A stretch of 64,000 nt of DNA from Clitoria ternatea (lineage: Eukaryota > Streptophyta > Magnoliopsida > Fabales > Fabaceae), in NCBI GenBank assembly GCA_037962975.1, contig CM075675.1:46980501-47044500 (forward strand), in the 5' to 3' direction. The notes under the pieces were generated by a model, which did no database searches, had not been told where the DNA came from, and saw only the letters and a list, made by a program, of their open reading frames with translations. Positions 32,509 through 45,589 of this stretch are shown in pieces. The position numbers and the translations under genes were made by a program. Within the stretch, counting starts at the first letter, position 1; every line of letters begins with the position of its first letter.

Positions 32509-32513
32509 ATATT

Positions 32514-33350
32514 GACTTTTTTTAATGTTTTTTTGTCTTCCTCTTTAGAAATTTAGAATCATTTGGGGTAGAAATAAAAAACCTAAACACTAAAGGCAAT
32601 GCAACAAGGATTTGATGAAATACATCTGGAAAAAGATAAATTGTAATATAATCTTGACATTTAGGGGGTGCTTGGTTTGTAGTTGGGGAAACAGAGTTGA
32701 GTTGAAGTGAAAAATTTAAAGGTTGATATTAATTCTTCACGTCGTTCGAGATAATCAAAACTTTGTTGACCCGTAGGATCAAATTTTGGCTTCCAATTAA
32801 TAGAGGTTTCTCCATTGGAAAACTACTCCCAAACGTCCTCTTAAAAGTTTTTGTAGTGAGACAAGGCAAAATCTTTGTCTCATATATAAAGAGGAACATT
32901 TGACGAATGAAGATGAAAATGAGAAGAAGAAAGAAAACTAACAGTGGCATGATATTTGACAAAAAGTGGAAATGTTTCAAATATTCCAAACATGAAGACT
33001 AAATTGCCAAAAAAAAACCTAAAGCACCAAACTAGAAATTTAAATAAACATCATTGAGACTTAACTTATCTAAACTTTTTGTTATAAAATAATAATAATA
33101 AATCATAAGAAACCAAAGTTGTACTTTTGTCTTGTTCTTGTTATCATCTTATTTATTTTTTCATTCCCCCTTTCCATCTTACTTGATGGAAATATGATAG
33201 AAATTATGTGTGTTTGCGTAGGATTAAATTAGGAGAAATTTAATAATTTAATTTACATTTGTTTGGATGCATGGAAATAATTTCATTAGAAATATTTATA
33301 TCTTTGAAGGAGAAATTTCTCCTTAATTTTTTAATAAGAGATTTAATAAG
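32514..33350. other. Intergenic stretch
   Basis: AT-rich. GGGGGTGCTTGGTTTG at 32666 looks like the terminus of a DNA-transposon MITE, but I could not find its inverted partner or target duplications. Ends with CTTAG (33351-33355), the left duplication of the next solo LTR. Confidence 0.4.
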
Positions 33351-33355
33351 CTTAG

Positions 33356-35271
33356 TGATGGTTCGGAGAATAGACTTAGAGGGGGGGGTTGAATAAGTCT
33401 GTTTTCTCTTTGAAACCAAATTCTTCATTAAGAGGAATGAACCTTTTGCACAACAGATTAGGTAACAAATTTTTGAATGTGAGGGAAATAAGCGTGAATG
33501 TACCGGACTCTTGTAAGAATAAGGATAGAAAGAGCACGCAAGAGATTTATACTGGTTCACTTTTAATATGGAAGTTACATCCAGTACCTTCAGACTTGAA
33601 AAGTTTTTCATTATGTAAAGTTGTCCTTTTTACATATACTGCACAGATCGTGCTTCTGAGTATTCTTGACACCAGTCACTCCTACCTTAATTTGAGTATT
33701 CTTTTGCAGCACCCAATCCTAAGGTAGACTCAAGTATTCTTTCACAAACTACTCCTGCTTAAACCTAAGTATTCTTTCTAAAGCCTCTTCAGGCCAACAC
33801 TATTTCCCAACAAATCTCACGGACCTATACTATAAAGATTTGGAAGAATTATCACAACAAGATTAACAAGCCTTTGACTTAGCTGCGCTAAGAGAAGAGT
33901 TATACCACAGAATTGTACAGATGAGAAAGACTTGTCTTCTTTAGAGATGATGTAGTACATGAAAAATATAAATAGAGCATGATATATACTAAGTCTGAAA
34001 GCTAATCAAATACAATATGCTCACAAAGGTAATAGATTGACGAGTTGATTTCATGTCTCTAACTTAGGTTGCTATAGCTTCTGGAATAGGAATGAAGTGC
34101 ACATAGCGAGCTTTCTTTTTCTTCAAGGGCAATTCTTAGATCTCATTTCTTTTGCTTTTGCCATTTCTGATTTTCTTGGGCTTTTGGTACATGAACGTTT
34201 TGTATTTGTCCATGTTTTTCTTCTCATTCACTCCTTTGAGTGTGTGCCGATTTCATTCTTTTCTTTTTCTTTCTCTTGTAGTATCTCCTCACTTTTCTGA
34301 CTATGTACCCATCTTTCTTCTCTTTTTCTTTCGCACTATATTTTTGAAGGAGAGAAGAGTTGTTATATATGGGTTTTCGTTGAGCTATTCTACTGAGGAA
34401 GAAGATAACCGTTAGATGACCGTTGAGAGAAAATGCAACCGTTGAGAGGTATTTTGCACAACGGACAAGGATTCTTAGTCAGAGAGATTCATTCTGCACA
34501 TGAAACATAGGGAAGAGAGTTTTGAGGCTTGCGTATATAGAGGCAGGGTAAGATTAGTATAAGTTTCACTAAAAAGGAAAGTTCCCATTCAGAGGTTTTC
34601 TAAAATGATAAGGTATAGGTGAAACTGAATGCTTTAAGATGAATTTAGATCTGCCTTGCTTGGATACTCTAATTGTCATAAATATCTTCTTCATGCTTTG
34701 TTGAAAATTGCTTTAGAGAGATAACATTTTGAGGACCAAACTCGTGCAAGGAAAGCTTCTAAAATAATTCTGGGTCTAGTGATCCATAAGGTGTTGATGA
34801 TGAGACTCATGAAACAAGAGCAAATCTGTTCAGGTTCTTGCTTGAGATATTTCATGAGATTTGGAGCAGTTATAACTTGATGATGTATGAAGATAGAGTC
34901 TGGTTACTAAAAAGCTTCACTTTGAGGAGAGGAACTCTTGCACAAATTGATACATGAAACATGGCTCAACAAGTCTGGGTCTGGTGTAAGTCCAGATGTG
35001 ATGTACTTCATCTTATAACATTTTTCCTAGATTTCATTTCTTCAACTGATGCTTCTTTATTTTGCATCTTGTTTAAGATTGGGTAACCTTTTAACTGAAC
35101 TTTTAGTTGCATGGCCCTCCCCCTTTTATTTTATAGTCCAAGCCTTTTATATTCTGAAACACTTACACAAACTTTCAGATATTAACAAAATATGACTTGA
35201 TTTAAATTAGAATAGGTAATGTTAGTTATCAATAAATCTAAGATTTCTTCAAAGCCTTATTGACTCTAACA
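33356..35271 (-). mobile_element. Solo LTR, Ty1/copia-like, minus strand
   Basis: 1,916 bp between perfect CTTAG duplications (33351-33355 and 35272-35276). On the minus strand it begins TGTTAGAGTC and ends in a C-rich tract near CCCCCCCCTCTAAGTC followed by AACCATCA. This C-rich end with the TCTA phrase is familiar from large plant copia LTRs (SIRE/Angela type), from memory of the style only. No internal coding. Confidence 0.82.
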
Positions 35272-35276
35272 CTTAG

Positions 35277-35854
35277 TTTATTAGTTTTTTATTTACTTTT
35301 ATTCTAGGTAAATAAGCTTAGTTAATTTTCGGGCTTTCATTTTTAATGACTAAACTCACCTATTTTATGGGTAAATTCAGGTTAGTTTGGCAAACCCAAC
35401 CCATTTTGATAGCTCTAAGTACATGGGAATAAGTTGCAATATGAATTCAAGCTAAAAGTGGTAGGTGAGGGCAAGACAAAAATCAATCTCCATATATTGA
35501 CAAAAGAAGAGAAACATTTAATGGAAGATGAAAAAGAAAAAAAGTCAACAACATTAGAATATTCAATGGAAGACATCAATGATAAAAAAATACATATAAA
35601 TAACTAAATTGACAAAAAAAAATAATTATAGGACCAAATCAAAAATTTAAATGAAAATAAAAGACCAGTTGTATGTTTACTTCTTCTTTTTATTATTTGA
35701 ATTTTAAGCTTAAATATGATATTAATATTTACATAACATATTTAAATGGATAATTTATATTTTTAATTAAGTGTTGAGAGTTTGATCCACCTTAAATATT
35801 AAACTATCTTAAAACATTGTGTCAATTATTCCTTTATTTAAGGTGCCTACAAGT
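35277..35854. other. Intergenic stretch
   Basis: AT-rich, no ORF or repeat of note. Ends at CTAAG (35855-35859), the left duplication of the Ogre-like element. Confidence 0.5.
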
Positions 35855-35859
35855 CTAAG

Positions 35860-38800
35860 TGTGAACACCTCTTTTGGTCCGGTCCAAGTGGAATGAATAT
35901 TTTTTATACTGAATTCCAATTCAGAGTGGTCAAATTCGAGTAGAATGGCTCCAGAATAATCAGAACCGAGCAAAATAACTCAGAATGAAGCTTTTCCAAG
36001 TGAAATACAGCCCTGTTGGAGGCAAATCCGATTGGAACGACTCAAAAATGATCACATCTGAACAGGATAACTCAGGTTAAAGCATTTCCGAGTGGAATAC
36101 AGCCCTGGTGGAGATAAATCCGAGTGAAAAAACTCAAAAAGAGTCAAATCCGAGTCAAAATGAAGCATTTCCGAGTGGAATGACTCAAAAATGATGAAAT
36201 CCGAGTGGAATCACTCAGAATGAGTCATTCCGAGTAAAAAACCCCCCTGTTGAAGTTGAATCCGAGTAGCATCACTCAGAATGAGTAAAATCCGAGTGAA
36301 ATATGCTCCTGTTGGATCAAATCCGAGTGGAACTACTCAGAATGGAGCAAATCCGAGTAGAACTACTCAGAATGAGTCAATTCTGAGTGGAAAGCTTCCC
36401 TGTTAGAGCCATTCCAAGTGAAGAAATTCAAATTTCTAATTCTGAGTGTGAAGAAGTTTATTTCTGAGCGAAAAATAGCCAAAATTCTAATTTCCGAGCC
36501 ATTTCAGTCGGTTCCGTGTCAATGGTCACTCGGATTAGGGGAGAGGAAGTGAAGTCCGAGCCAGGTACTCTCCAAATCAATTTCCGAGTGTTTCTCTTTG
36601 ATTTTCAATCGGCTCTGTGTCCTCTTTTACACTTTCCCGAGTCAAATTTTACCAACACCAAATCCCCTCCGTGTCATCTTTTACACCTTTCCGAGCCATG
36701 TTTCAATTCCGAGTCACACTTCACACATTTCAGTCGGTTCCGAGTCGTTGGTGGTTTGGATTGTGGAGAGGAATTTAGGAACCGAGTGAGAAGTGCTTCA
36801 CTCGGTTCTGACTGAATGTTCCGAGTGACACATCAACATGATTTCACTCGGTCTTTTGCACTCAATGAACCTTTTCCACTCGGATCCAGGAGGCAAACTG
36901 AGGACTGACCCCTTTTCTCACTCGGAGTCGATTCCAACCATGGTTGAACACTCACTGAGGGATTAAGCCGAGCCATTTTCACTCGGCATTCCACCATTTC
37001 ACTCGGTTTTCCACATCCTCTCTCAGATTTTCAACATTCCTCTCTTTGAATTTCAAAATCCCACTCGGATTACAATATTTTCTCTTGGTTTTCTACATCC
37101 TCTCTCAGATTTCACCATGTTCACTCGGATTTCACCATTCTAACTCGGATTTCAATATCCTCACTCAGAATTCCACTATCCTCACTCGGATTTCCAACAT
37201 TTTCACTCGGATTTCCATAATTCTCACTCAGAATTCTTCCATTCTCACTCGGATTCCCACCAGGTCCCCCTGTTAGACCGTGCTGACTTGGATTCCACCA
37301 CCCAAGTGGATCCAGGAATCCTGGGGGTGGCAGACAAGTGGGAAACAGGGGTGGAAGTGGGGGGAATTAAAAATTCCCACCCAGCCGTTGTCCCCCACTT
37401 CACTCTGAGTGGAGGCCTGAGCTGGCATTCCACTCGGAAGTGGAAGCCTGAGCTGGCCTTCCACTCAAGCCAGCCTATAAATAGGCAAGGGGGAGGACAG
37501 CTGAGGAAGAGGCTTCAGAGGAGGAAAACTCTGCCAAAAAGTCCTTCGTGCTCTCTTCTCTCTCACACCAATTCTTCTCTTCTTCTCTTTCCATCACTTC
37601 TCACTCTACATACACCCTCTCTCCCACCGTGCTCTCCCTTTTTTCTCCCCCTCTAAAGACCAAACCACACACACACACCTCACGTCACTTCAATCCGTCT
37701 CCTCAACCCATACACCGTCCAGCTTTCTCTCTCTTCTCCTTCCAACCCACACCACATCGTCTAAGCCAGCTCCACACCGTCCAGAATCCCTCTCCTTGGT
37801 CAGTCTCACTCGGCAGTCCACTTCTCACTCGGTAAATCCTCTTTCCATTCGGTTTCCTTTGTTTCCACTCGGATTTGCACCGTTTCACTCAGATTTTTAC
37901 TGTTTCAGTCAAATTTTCACTATTTCACTCGGTTTCTGCTATTTCCACTCAGTTTTCCTCAATTTCACTCAGAATTTTCCCATTCCACTCGATTTTTACC
38001 ATTTTTTTACTCGGTTTTCCTCAATCTCACTCGGTTTTATGCTTTTCTCACTCGGTATTTCATTTTTTAACTTGGTTTCTTCGATTTCCACTCAGTTTTT
38101 CCCATTTTCACTTGGTTTTTTCCCTCTTTCTCACATGGTTTTCTCTTCTTCCCCTTAGTTTTTGCTCATTTTTCCTTTGTTTTCCGAACTTACTGTGGAA
38201 AATAAATGCTTCCTATGCTTTCTTTCAAATCTAAATAAAAATTAAAAAAAGGAAACAAATCTTTTGTAAAACAGTGTCGTACGGGAGCACTCCCGTCTAC
38301 ACAACCTCTTTAGGATTCATACACGTGCGAAGAACTTCGCCTTGTATGAGTTCCCCGTCTCAATGACATCCACCATCATTTCCCAAGTCTTTTCCTAAAA
38401 GAACAACACTCAGAACTACGTAACCCTGATTTCTTGATAATTCAAGAATACGTAGGAGCAGGATTTTAATTCCTGTCGGGCCCATCTCTCTTATTCCTTT
38501 TTGCTGATTTATTCCCTTACTTTCATGTTTCTTTCATAAATGTTCTTTTTTGGTTACTTCTGTGAAAATCAATTTAGACGTGACGTCTTGTTGATTTCCC
38601 CCTGGTTTTTTTTGTTCAAACCTCGCCACAATTCATAGGGAAGGGATACTTAGGACAAGACGTCCCGCTTATCTCTTTCCTATCCCTGTCTTTTTTATTC
38701 AAGGATGTATAATTTAGGCGTGACGCCTTATTAGCATTCTCTTCCTTTCTCTGTCTCATATCGAAGTTGAGTTTAATTCGGATGAAACGTCCCATTGACC

Positions 38801-39149
38801 TCTCTTCGACATTCCATGTTTGTAGAGTTCTCTCACTCCATTCTGTCTTTTTTAAAATAAAAAAAAAAGATACAACAATAAAAGGGAAGAAATAAAATAT
38901 CTTTTGTAAGGCTATTTATGTTGCGCATTTTCAATCTTGGTACTGTTTTTGGACAGGCGATGTAGGGTGCTAATACCTTCCCTACTCGTAACCGACTCCC
39001 GAACTTGAATCTCAATTTTTAACCAGTGCTTTACTGAACCTAGTTTTTTCCAATGTTTTTCCTATGGATAAAAACGTTGGTGGCGACTCCCTGTTTCACA
39101 CCACTTTTTCTCTCTCTCTCGCCGCGCCGTCGCGATTTAGATTGCGACA
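35860..39149 (+). repeat. 5' LTR of the Ogre-like element
   Basis: 3,290 bp. The first 0.95 kb carries dozens of CCGAGT motifs, then from about 36790 to 38110 the reverse complement ACTCGG dominates. A TATA box, CTATAAATAG, lies at 37474-37483 and a polyadenylation-like AATAAA near 38200. A short perfect hairpin, ACGGGAGCACTCCCGT, is at 38280-38295. Four variants of a GACGTC-centred block follow (38565-38800). Short ORFs inside are compositional. Confidence 0.93.
37474..37483 (+). promoter_or_regulatory. TATA box of the Ogre-like LTR
   Basis: CTATAAATAG followed by a G-rich stretch; the same site is at 48346-48355 in the 3' LTR. It would start the genomic RNA around 37505, leaving about 1.6 kb of U3. 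Confidence 0.7.
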
Positions 39150-39170
39150 GATGGCGACTCCACTGGGGAC
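39150..39170 (+). promoter_or_regulatory. Ogre-like primer-binding region
   Basis: GATGGCGACTCCACTGGGGA directly after the LTR end; TGG start and position fit a tRNA primer site. Confidence 0.7.
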
Positions 39171-40312
39171 ACTTAAGAGAGTCAGGCCAGTTTGATTGAA
39201 AGCGCATGTTCTTTTTATATAGCCTTTGTTAGCTTGGATTTCTTCTCTCTTGTTTTATTTTCTGTTAATTGTTGTGAAAGTTTGTTCTTGTTTTAATCGT
39301 ATATTGTTATTTGTTTCATTATCTATGTTTGCATGCTTGTTGAACCCTAGGGTAGAGGACCATGTTACTTTCCTGTAATTATTGAACCCTAGGGTAGACG
39401 ACTTTGTATATTTGTTCTGTGTTTGTTCTTTGTGCAGAATGGGGTAAGGTAAAAGGTATGGACTGCCCTTCCACACACTACACTCACAATTACTTGCACA
39501 CACCTATGAGTGGCGCCCGATACCCGGGCCCCAAATGAAGCTTAAGTTAGGAGAGGTTGGTAACGGAATCGTATGGGATGTACTTCCTATCCGGTGTTCG
39601 TGAGAACCTCAACCAGAGTTCGACCTCTCATGATATACGCACCTAGTGGTTCCCCACTGTTGCGTCCCTGTCATGAGTAGGATCTTGGCTCTGGTGACCT
39701 TCTAGAAGTCTAGAATAAGCCACCTGGTGTGAAGAGCCACTTTTAGACAAACCATAGGGCCTAGAGAAAACTTTCAACAAAACCTGACCTAGGCCACAAA
39801 AGGGCAAACTTTACTTTACTTTACGTCATTTTTGCTTTTCCCTTTTATCCAAGAAAATGAATTATCTACCACCCGCAGATTTACTGAGTTATTGAAATAA
39901 TGACTCATTTTGAAACACACAGTATTCTTCGGGTGAATAGATAATCCTCTTTTGGTCGTGTACCCTTTGAGTATCTATGGAAATTGACATGGGATTAAAC
40001 TTAAGAAATAAGGGCTGTAATTGCCCGAAGAAGATGTCTAAGCTAGAGGCTCCCGCCTCAGGATGAAAGATTTCTTCTGTCTTCACAATTATCCCATATT
40101 AATTTCTATGATTACCATACTTAGTACTTTTGAATGATAAATTCTAAGGAATGGTCAAAGGATACTCGCCAAAGTCTGTGATGGTTCCCCACAACATTTT
40201 TCTTCTTTCTATTTCCACCTAACATTTTTTTCTTCTTCTTTCTTTTAAAAAAAAAAGAGACACCAACGTCACGGGTAGGCATCCTTACCAGACCCGGCTC
40301 CAAAAGAAACTC
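39171..40312. other. Leader between primer site and gag
   Basis: Non-coding leader of about 1.1 kb, with a repeated TTGAACCCTAGGGTAGA phrase (39340 and 39382). Ends with an A-rich tract just before the gag ATG at 40313. Likely holds packaging signals; none can be named. Confidence 0.5.
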
Positions 40313-42424
40313 ATGGCTGAGGCAGAAGCTGTTGAAGGAAACTTTAGAACCGAGTTCGATCAGCTAAAAGAGCGAGTCGCAGAATTAACTAAACTCTTAG
40401 AAAAGAAACTTACCGAAGGAGGCTCCTCTGCGGGTGTTGAGGATGCCCAACAGCAGCCTGCCACCGCGCCACCTCCCCTTGGTTCTGACCCAGCAAGAAC
40501 CCAACTCCCTAACACAACGACACCCCCTCTCACCATTCATGTCGGGAGACCTAACCCTGCCATTGAGACCCAGCCACCTTACGGCCAGTCTTACGCACAG
40601 CATACATTTGTTGGTCTAGACGGCAACCCAGTACCCTTTCCACTTTATGGCCTACCCCTGGGGTACTATCCCCCGCTCGCTAACCAACAAGACGCCCACA
40701 ACCAGCAAGCGGTAAATCCTCATGCTTCATACCCTACACAACCAAATATCCCACCACTCCACCAAACCCAAAGCACGCAAGCCCATGACCCACAAGCTCA
40801 CCAAACCCAAAACACACAGGTCCATGACCCACAAACCCACCAAATCCAAAACACACAAGCCCCGATGGCCCAGCCAACCTACAACGCCCAAGCCCAAAAT
40901 ACACAAGCCCAGATAACCCGGCCGACTTATGCTGTGGCTCATCCTCAAGGTCCCTCACCAAATACAGGCCTAGTAAACCAGTCCCATGTGTTGCCTCCGT
41001 ACAACCAGTCATTCGGCTATCCGTATGGATACGGAACCCCTTAAGGGACCAACCTCCAAGATACAACCCGGGCGGTCGCGGCTCCTCGAAGGGAAAAGGA
41101 TAGAGATCTTAGAAGAGCGTTTAAGAATAATGGAAGGCACCGGAGGTTTTGGACTAATAGATGCTTCAGAGCTATGTTTAGTCACAGATGTTGTTCTCCC
41201 ACCCAAATTCAAGATGCCAGACTTTGACAAGTATCGGGGAATGACTTGTCCTAAGAATCATCTCACGATGTACTGTCGAAAGATGGCATCTTACTCTTCT
41301 AATGACCAACTATTGATCCACTGCTTCCAAGATAGTCTAGCAGGAGCTGCTCTTACATGGTATGCTCACCTTGATCGGAACCATATCCGTTGTTGGAAGG
41401 ACCTGGCAGATGCCTTCCTTAGACAATATAAGTATAACATGGATATGGCACCCAACAGGGTTCATTTACAAAATATGGTGAAGAAGGACAGTGAAATGTT
41501 CAAGGAGTATGCTCAACGATGGAGAGAGACAGCGGCGCAAGTGGATCCCCCATTGTCGGAAAAAGAAATAGTCGAGATGTTTATCGACACGCTCTCATCA
41601 CCTTTCTACGGTAAGATGATTGGTAGCGTTTCAGCCAACTTCTCCGACATTGTGACTATTGGGGAAAGAGTGGAGAGTGGAATACGAACGGGTAAGCTCA
41701 CTCAGGGCTCGTCTGGGGCGAACATGATAAGAAAGTCGGCACCTGGGAAAAGGGATGGAGAAACTAATTCCATCTCTTCTAATCAAAAGACGCCTTCGCC
41801 AAGACCATTCTTTCCTACTATGATTCAAGCTCCCAATCCTTATGTGGCCGCAGCCACTGGTGGCCCAGCAGCTCATACTCCTCATTTCCGTCCACCCATG
41901 GTAAGAGCTCCAATACCGCAACCTATGCCATACCATCACCCCCAGCAAGTAGCTCGACCACCCAACCATAATCAGAACCCAAGGAATCCCAACAATGAGC
42001 GTACCCCGGTGCAGTTCGATCCAATTCCCATAACATATTCCGAACTTTTTCCAATCCTCGTTCAGGAAGGTCTGTTGGTTTCATGCCCCATGAAGCCATT
42101 GCAACCTCCTTATCCAAGGAGATATGACCCAAACGCTCATTGTGATTACCACGCTGGGGCACCGGGGCATTCCACAGAAAATTGCATGGCTCTGAAATAT
42201 AAAGTGAGAGATTTGATCAAGGCCGAATGGATCGATTTTAAAGAAGGAAGCCCTAACGTGGTCAAGAATCCCCTGCCTAATCATGGAAGCTCAGAAGTTA
42301 ATGCCGTGGTGGTTGATAGTTTTGATAACAATGTTGATTTGGTGGCCGCTTGCCCGCCGGGACGAGAGCTCAGTAACTGGGAAGCTGTCGAACTCCCTAC
42401 AATTTTAAATAATTCACCAAAGTA
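40313..42424 (+). pseudogene. Ogre-like gag, stop plus frameshift
   Basis: The N-terminal part (40313-41044) opens MAEAEAVEGNFRTEFDQLKE with a coiled coil, then a Pro/Gln-rich section with repeats of the type QTQNTQAHDPQ (near 40750-40910), ending SFGYPYGYGTP and TAA. Family members read on through this point. The frame must shift near 41110, where EERLRIMEGTGGFGLIDASE begins in another frame. The capsid-like part has PKFKMPDFDKYRGMTCPKNH, then DSLAGAALTWYAHLD and EYAQRWRETAAQVDPPLSE. A zinc-knuckle-like CDYHAGAPGHSTENC lies near 42140-42190. Stop at 42423-42425. Encodes particle protein; present copy is broken by one stop and one frameshift but otherwise well preserved. Confidence 0.88.
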
Positions 42425-42425
42425 A

Positions 42426-44690
42426 TCTGTCATTGCCTTAAAAGTCTTGTTTATCCCTCTGCTATGCCTAAGGCTTTGGGACTTTCCATGTAATAAAGGC
42501 GAAAAAAACTTGTTTTACCAGTCAATCAATAAATGTGTATCGAAATTCTAAAAAGATTTTTCTCATTCCTTTATCCTTGCTTTCATCCATTGTCTTTATT
42601 TGTTTGTTCCTCTTTTTTCTCTCCATTTTTATTTTTTGCCATAAAGCGCTAAAATTGAAGATCCGAAAATGATCCTCTTGAGACTAATGAAATCACAATC
42701 CCATTTTACGACCTCAACTACCCGGTCGATTGTGCTGACAAAGAAGGTAGGAAAGCTTGTGAGTCACCACACAAGTTAACCAGATTGTTAGGACAAGAGG
42801 TCAAGGAATACCCTTGAGCCAAGAATGACTGAAGGAATCACGGGGCAATATATATCAGAAGACATTAGTAATATTGTTTCAGGACGTGGAAATAATCTAT
42901 GTGAATGATAACATTGCCAAGTCCCGAATCGGACAAGTGGTAAGCCAGTCAACTAAGAAAACCACAACAGTTACCAGCATAAGTAGGGGAAAATTGCTAA
43001 TGCCTTAAATGCAGATACAGTCAAGGGAGACTTGGCCAAAAAAAAAATTCAAAAAATAAAAATAAAAAAAATGATGAAAAAAATGAAAAGTAGAAGCAAG
43101 CTTGAAGTCCAATGCACATACCAAGCAGGGAAAGCTGGTTACGTCCAGATCCTCGAGCAAGCTGTCATTTTCTGTATAAGGGGAATAAATGTCGTCAGGC
43201 CAAGAACTCGCATTCTTGTCATCATCAACATCTCAAAGAGTACGCCATTCCTTATGCCTATATAGCCAAGGAAATAGTCTGTCAGATTGAGTCATTGCGT
43301 CATTAAGGGGTTAAAAAAAAAACACAAAACAAAAAAAAAAGGGGCAAACAAAAAAAAATAATCAAAAAAATCAAAAAAAATATATAAAGGTCAAAATGAT
43401 GACTCGAATTAACCCCCTCTCATCAATGCCAAAAGACTCACCAATGTTCCCTTGGGTACATAGTATAGGGGAAGACTCTCTTATTTGAGGTAACATCAGC
43501 TCCTCAAAGGATTAGGCTAAAACTCAGAAAAGGTTAAGCAGACTCAACTGGAGTGTGATCAGTTTCAACTTTTTATTGTGAAGGATGCAGCAAAAAAAAA
43601 AAACAAGAACACATTATAAAGAGAATGAAAAGCTCGCTAGGCTGAAAACCTGAAAAGGCGGCCTAGGCAAAAGTTAGAGCAACCTGGTGAGTCGAAAACC
43701 TGAAAAGGCGGCTCAGGTAAAATTAGGGTCAAGATTTTGGCAGAGTAGCTAAAGCTCCCAATACAAAACATGCAAACTGAGGCATCAGGAACATGGTCAA
43801 ACTATCCTCTCAAAGGCAGAATTGAACGAGGTACTTGAGGTTTTGACGTGGGATTAAGATTCTCGCTAGTCTCAGGAATTCACTGGAGGATCTTTGAACC
43901 TTTCCTATTTCCCTTGGCCTTGACCTGTCCTACGAGGCTTCACTTCATCCCCTGTATTTTCCCTGTTGTCCATTCTCTGTATTCTGTTTGACCTACATGA
44001 ATAAAATTTACCCCTTTTTCGATACATGTTATGAATTGCATTGATCTGATAAAACATTGTGTTTTTTTTAAAAAATAAATGAAAGAATGGTGAACATTTA
44101 AAGTCGTAAGGGACAAGACACTCTCACTACTTGACCTCGCCTTAGACAATCATCACAAGGATTCAGCCAGGCATGCGCTTCGAAGCTATGATCGCCCTTT
44201 TGAATCTCCTCTGCCCATGAGTTATCCTAAGGGCCGCGGTTTCACAGGACCTACCCAGTTTTTTTTGAATGTATCTTTGCACTACTTACCTTTTTTCTGC
44301 AGGTTATTATAATGGACAGTCATGTCAAGCTCTGACGCCTCAATCAAGACCTTTTCCTTAATGGAACCTCAGCTGCCAAAACTAGGATCGTTAAAGTCTC
44401 CTCCTTAATCGCCAAAGTTGGCACTCCTCAAAGCCCTTCCCCAAATCACCAAAGTTGGCACTTCTTGAAGTCTTCTCCTCAACTGCCAAAGCTGACACTT
44501 TTCAAACTCCCTTCCGGGGAATCTACTTGATACACTCCAGCAGTCAAGCAAGAAGAATTCTCCCCAAAGAGCCCCAGCACGTTTTTCTCGGTAAATCTAC
44601 ACATACTAGGCGGACCCCAGATTTTACCTTCTCAATCTAAGAGTGATGTTCGAGCCATCAATCCTTTTCCAGTGGAATTACACTTCCCAG
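42426..44690. other. Ogre-like 3' non-coding region, first part
   Basis: No pol domain in any frame. It has A-rich stretches (43040-43090, 43310-43390). The phrase GAAAACCTGAAAAGGCGGC occurs twice (43643 and 43687). The phrase CAAAGTTGGCACT occurs repeatedly at 44410-44480. I see no gene. Confidence 0.65.
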
Positions 44691-44694
44691 ACAA

Positions 44695-45390
44695 ATCGAA
44701 CTGGGGCATCACCCCAGAATCATTTCCTTCTCGCTCAAGGGGCAGCTCCCTGAGGTTTCAAAGCAAATAGTTCAAATTATGGCATCACCCCAGGTTCATT
44801 CTCTTTCGCCTAAAGAGGCAGTACCCCGAACCATCAATCCTCCTCTAGTAGAAATACATTTCTTAAACAACTTAAACTGGGGCATCTCCCCAGATTCCTT
44901 TTGTTCATTCAAGGAGTAGTTCCCCAACAACCTCCAAATCACCCCCAAACTGGGGCATCTCCCCAGATTTCTTTTGTTCTAGCCAATTTCCAAGAATCCC
45001 TCCAATCATGTCAAACTGGGGCATCACTCTATGTTTCTCCTTTCTCAATCGAGAAGACGATTCCCCATGTTCCTCCTCTTACCGTCAAGGGGACGATTCC
45101 CCAAGATTCTCTAAAATCATGTCAAACCGGGGCATCACCCCATGTTTCTCCATTCGCAATCAAGGGGGCGATTCCCCATGTCTCTCCTCCTACAGTCACA
45201 GGGGATGATTCCCTGAGATTCTTTCAAGGACCTTCAAACTGGGGCATCTCCCCAGATTTCTTTTATTCTGGCCTTTCCCCAAGATTCCTTTAAACCATCT
45301 CAAACTGGGGGGCATCTCCCCAGGTTCCTTCTATTCCAGTCAAGGGGCAATTCCCCAAGAACCTTCAATTATGTCAAACTGGGGCATCGC
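44695..45390. repeat. Array of CTGGGGCATC(T/A)CCCCAG hairpins
   Basis: About nine irregularly spaced copies, for example at 44701, 44877, 44950, 45015, 45126, 45237, 45304 and 45377. The best copies are perfect 6-bp stems with a 5-base loop. Interleaved phrases GGGGCGATTCCCCA form similar stems. ORFs across the area are by-products of the repeats. Confidence 0.85.
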
Positions 45391-45419
45391 CATGAACCTT
45401 GAAGCCCAGTAAGTTAAGG

Positions 45420-45585
45420 TTGGACGAGACGTCCTGTTAGCTCCCCTAACCTTTGCATTTCCTGCCAGCAGTGAGTTAATTTGGACGAGACGTCCTGTTA
45501 GCTCCCCCAACCTTTGCATTTCATGCCAACAGTGAGTTAATTCGGACGAGACGTCCTGTTAGCTCCCCCCTAATCTTTACTTTCC
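45420..45585. repeat. Three tandem GGACGAGACGTCCTGTTAGC repeats
   Basis: Units start near 45422, 45482 and 45543, about 60 bp apart. The core GGACGAGACGTCC is a near palindrome. Related blocks occur in the LTR and in the diverged solo LTR at 51755-52140. Confidence 0.85.
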
Positions 45586-45589
45586 ATTC

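Noticed and set aside
32660..33240. Possible MITE starting GGGGGTGCTTGGTTTG
   Set aside because: No matching inverted end or target duplication could be found.
37288..38234. Several ORFs of 90-122 codons, duplicated at 48159-49105
   Set aside because: They are in the two LTR copies, overlap each other in different frames and follow the ACTCGG repeat composition.
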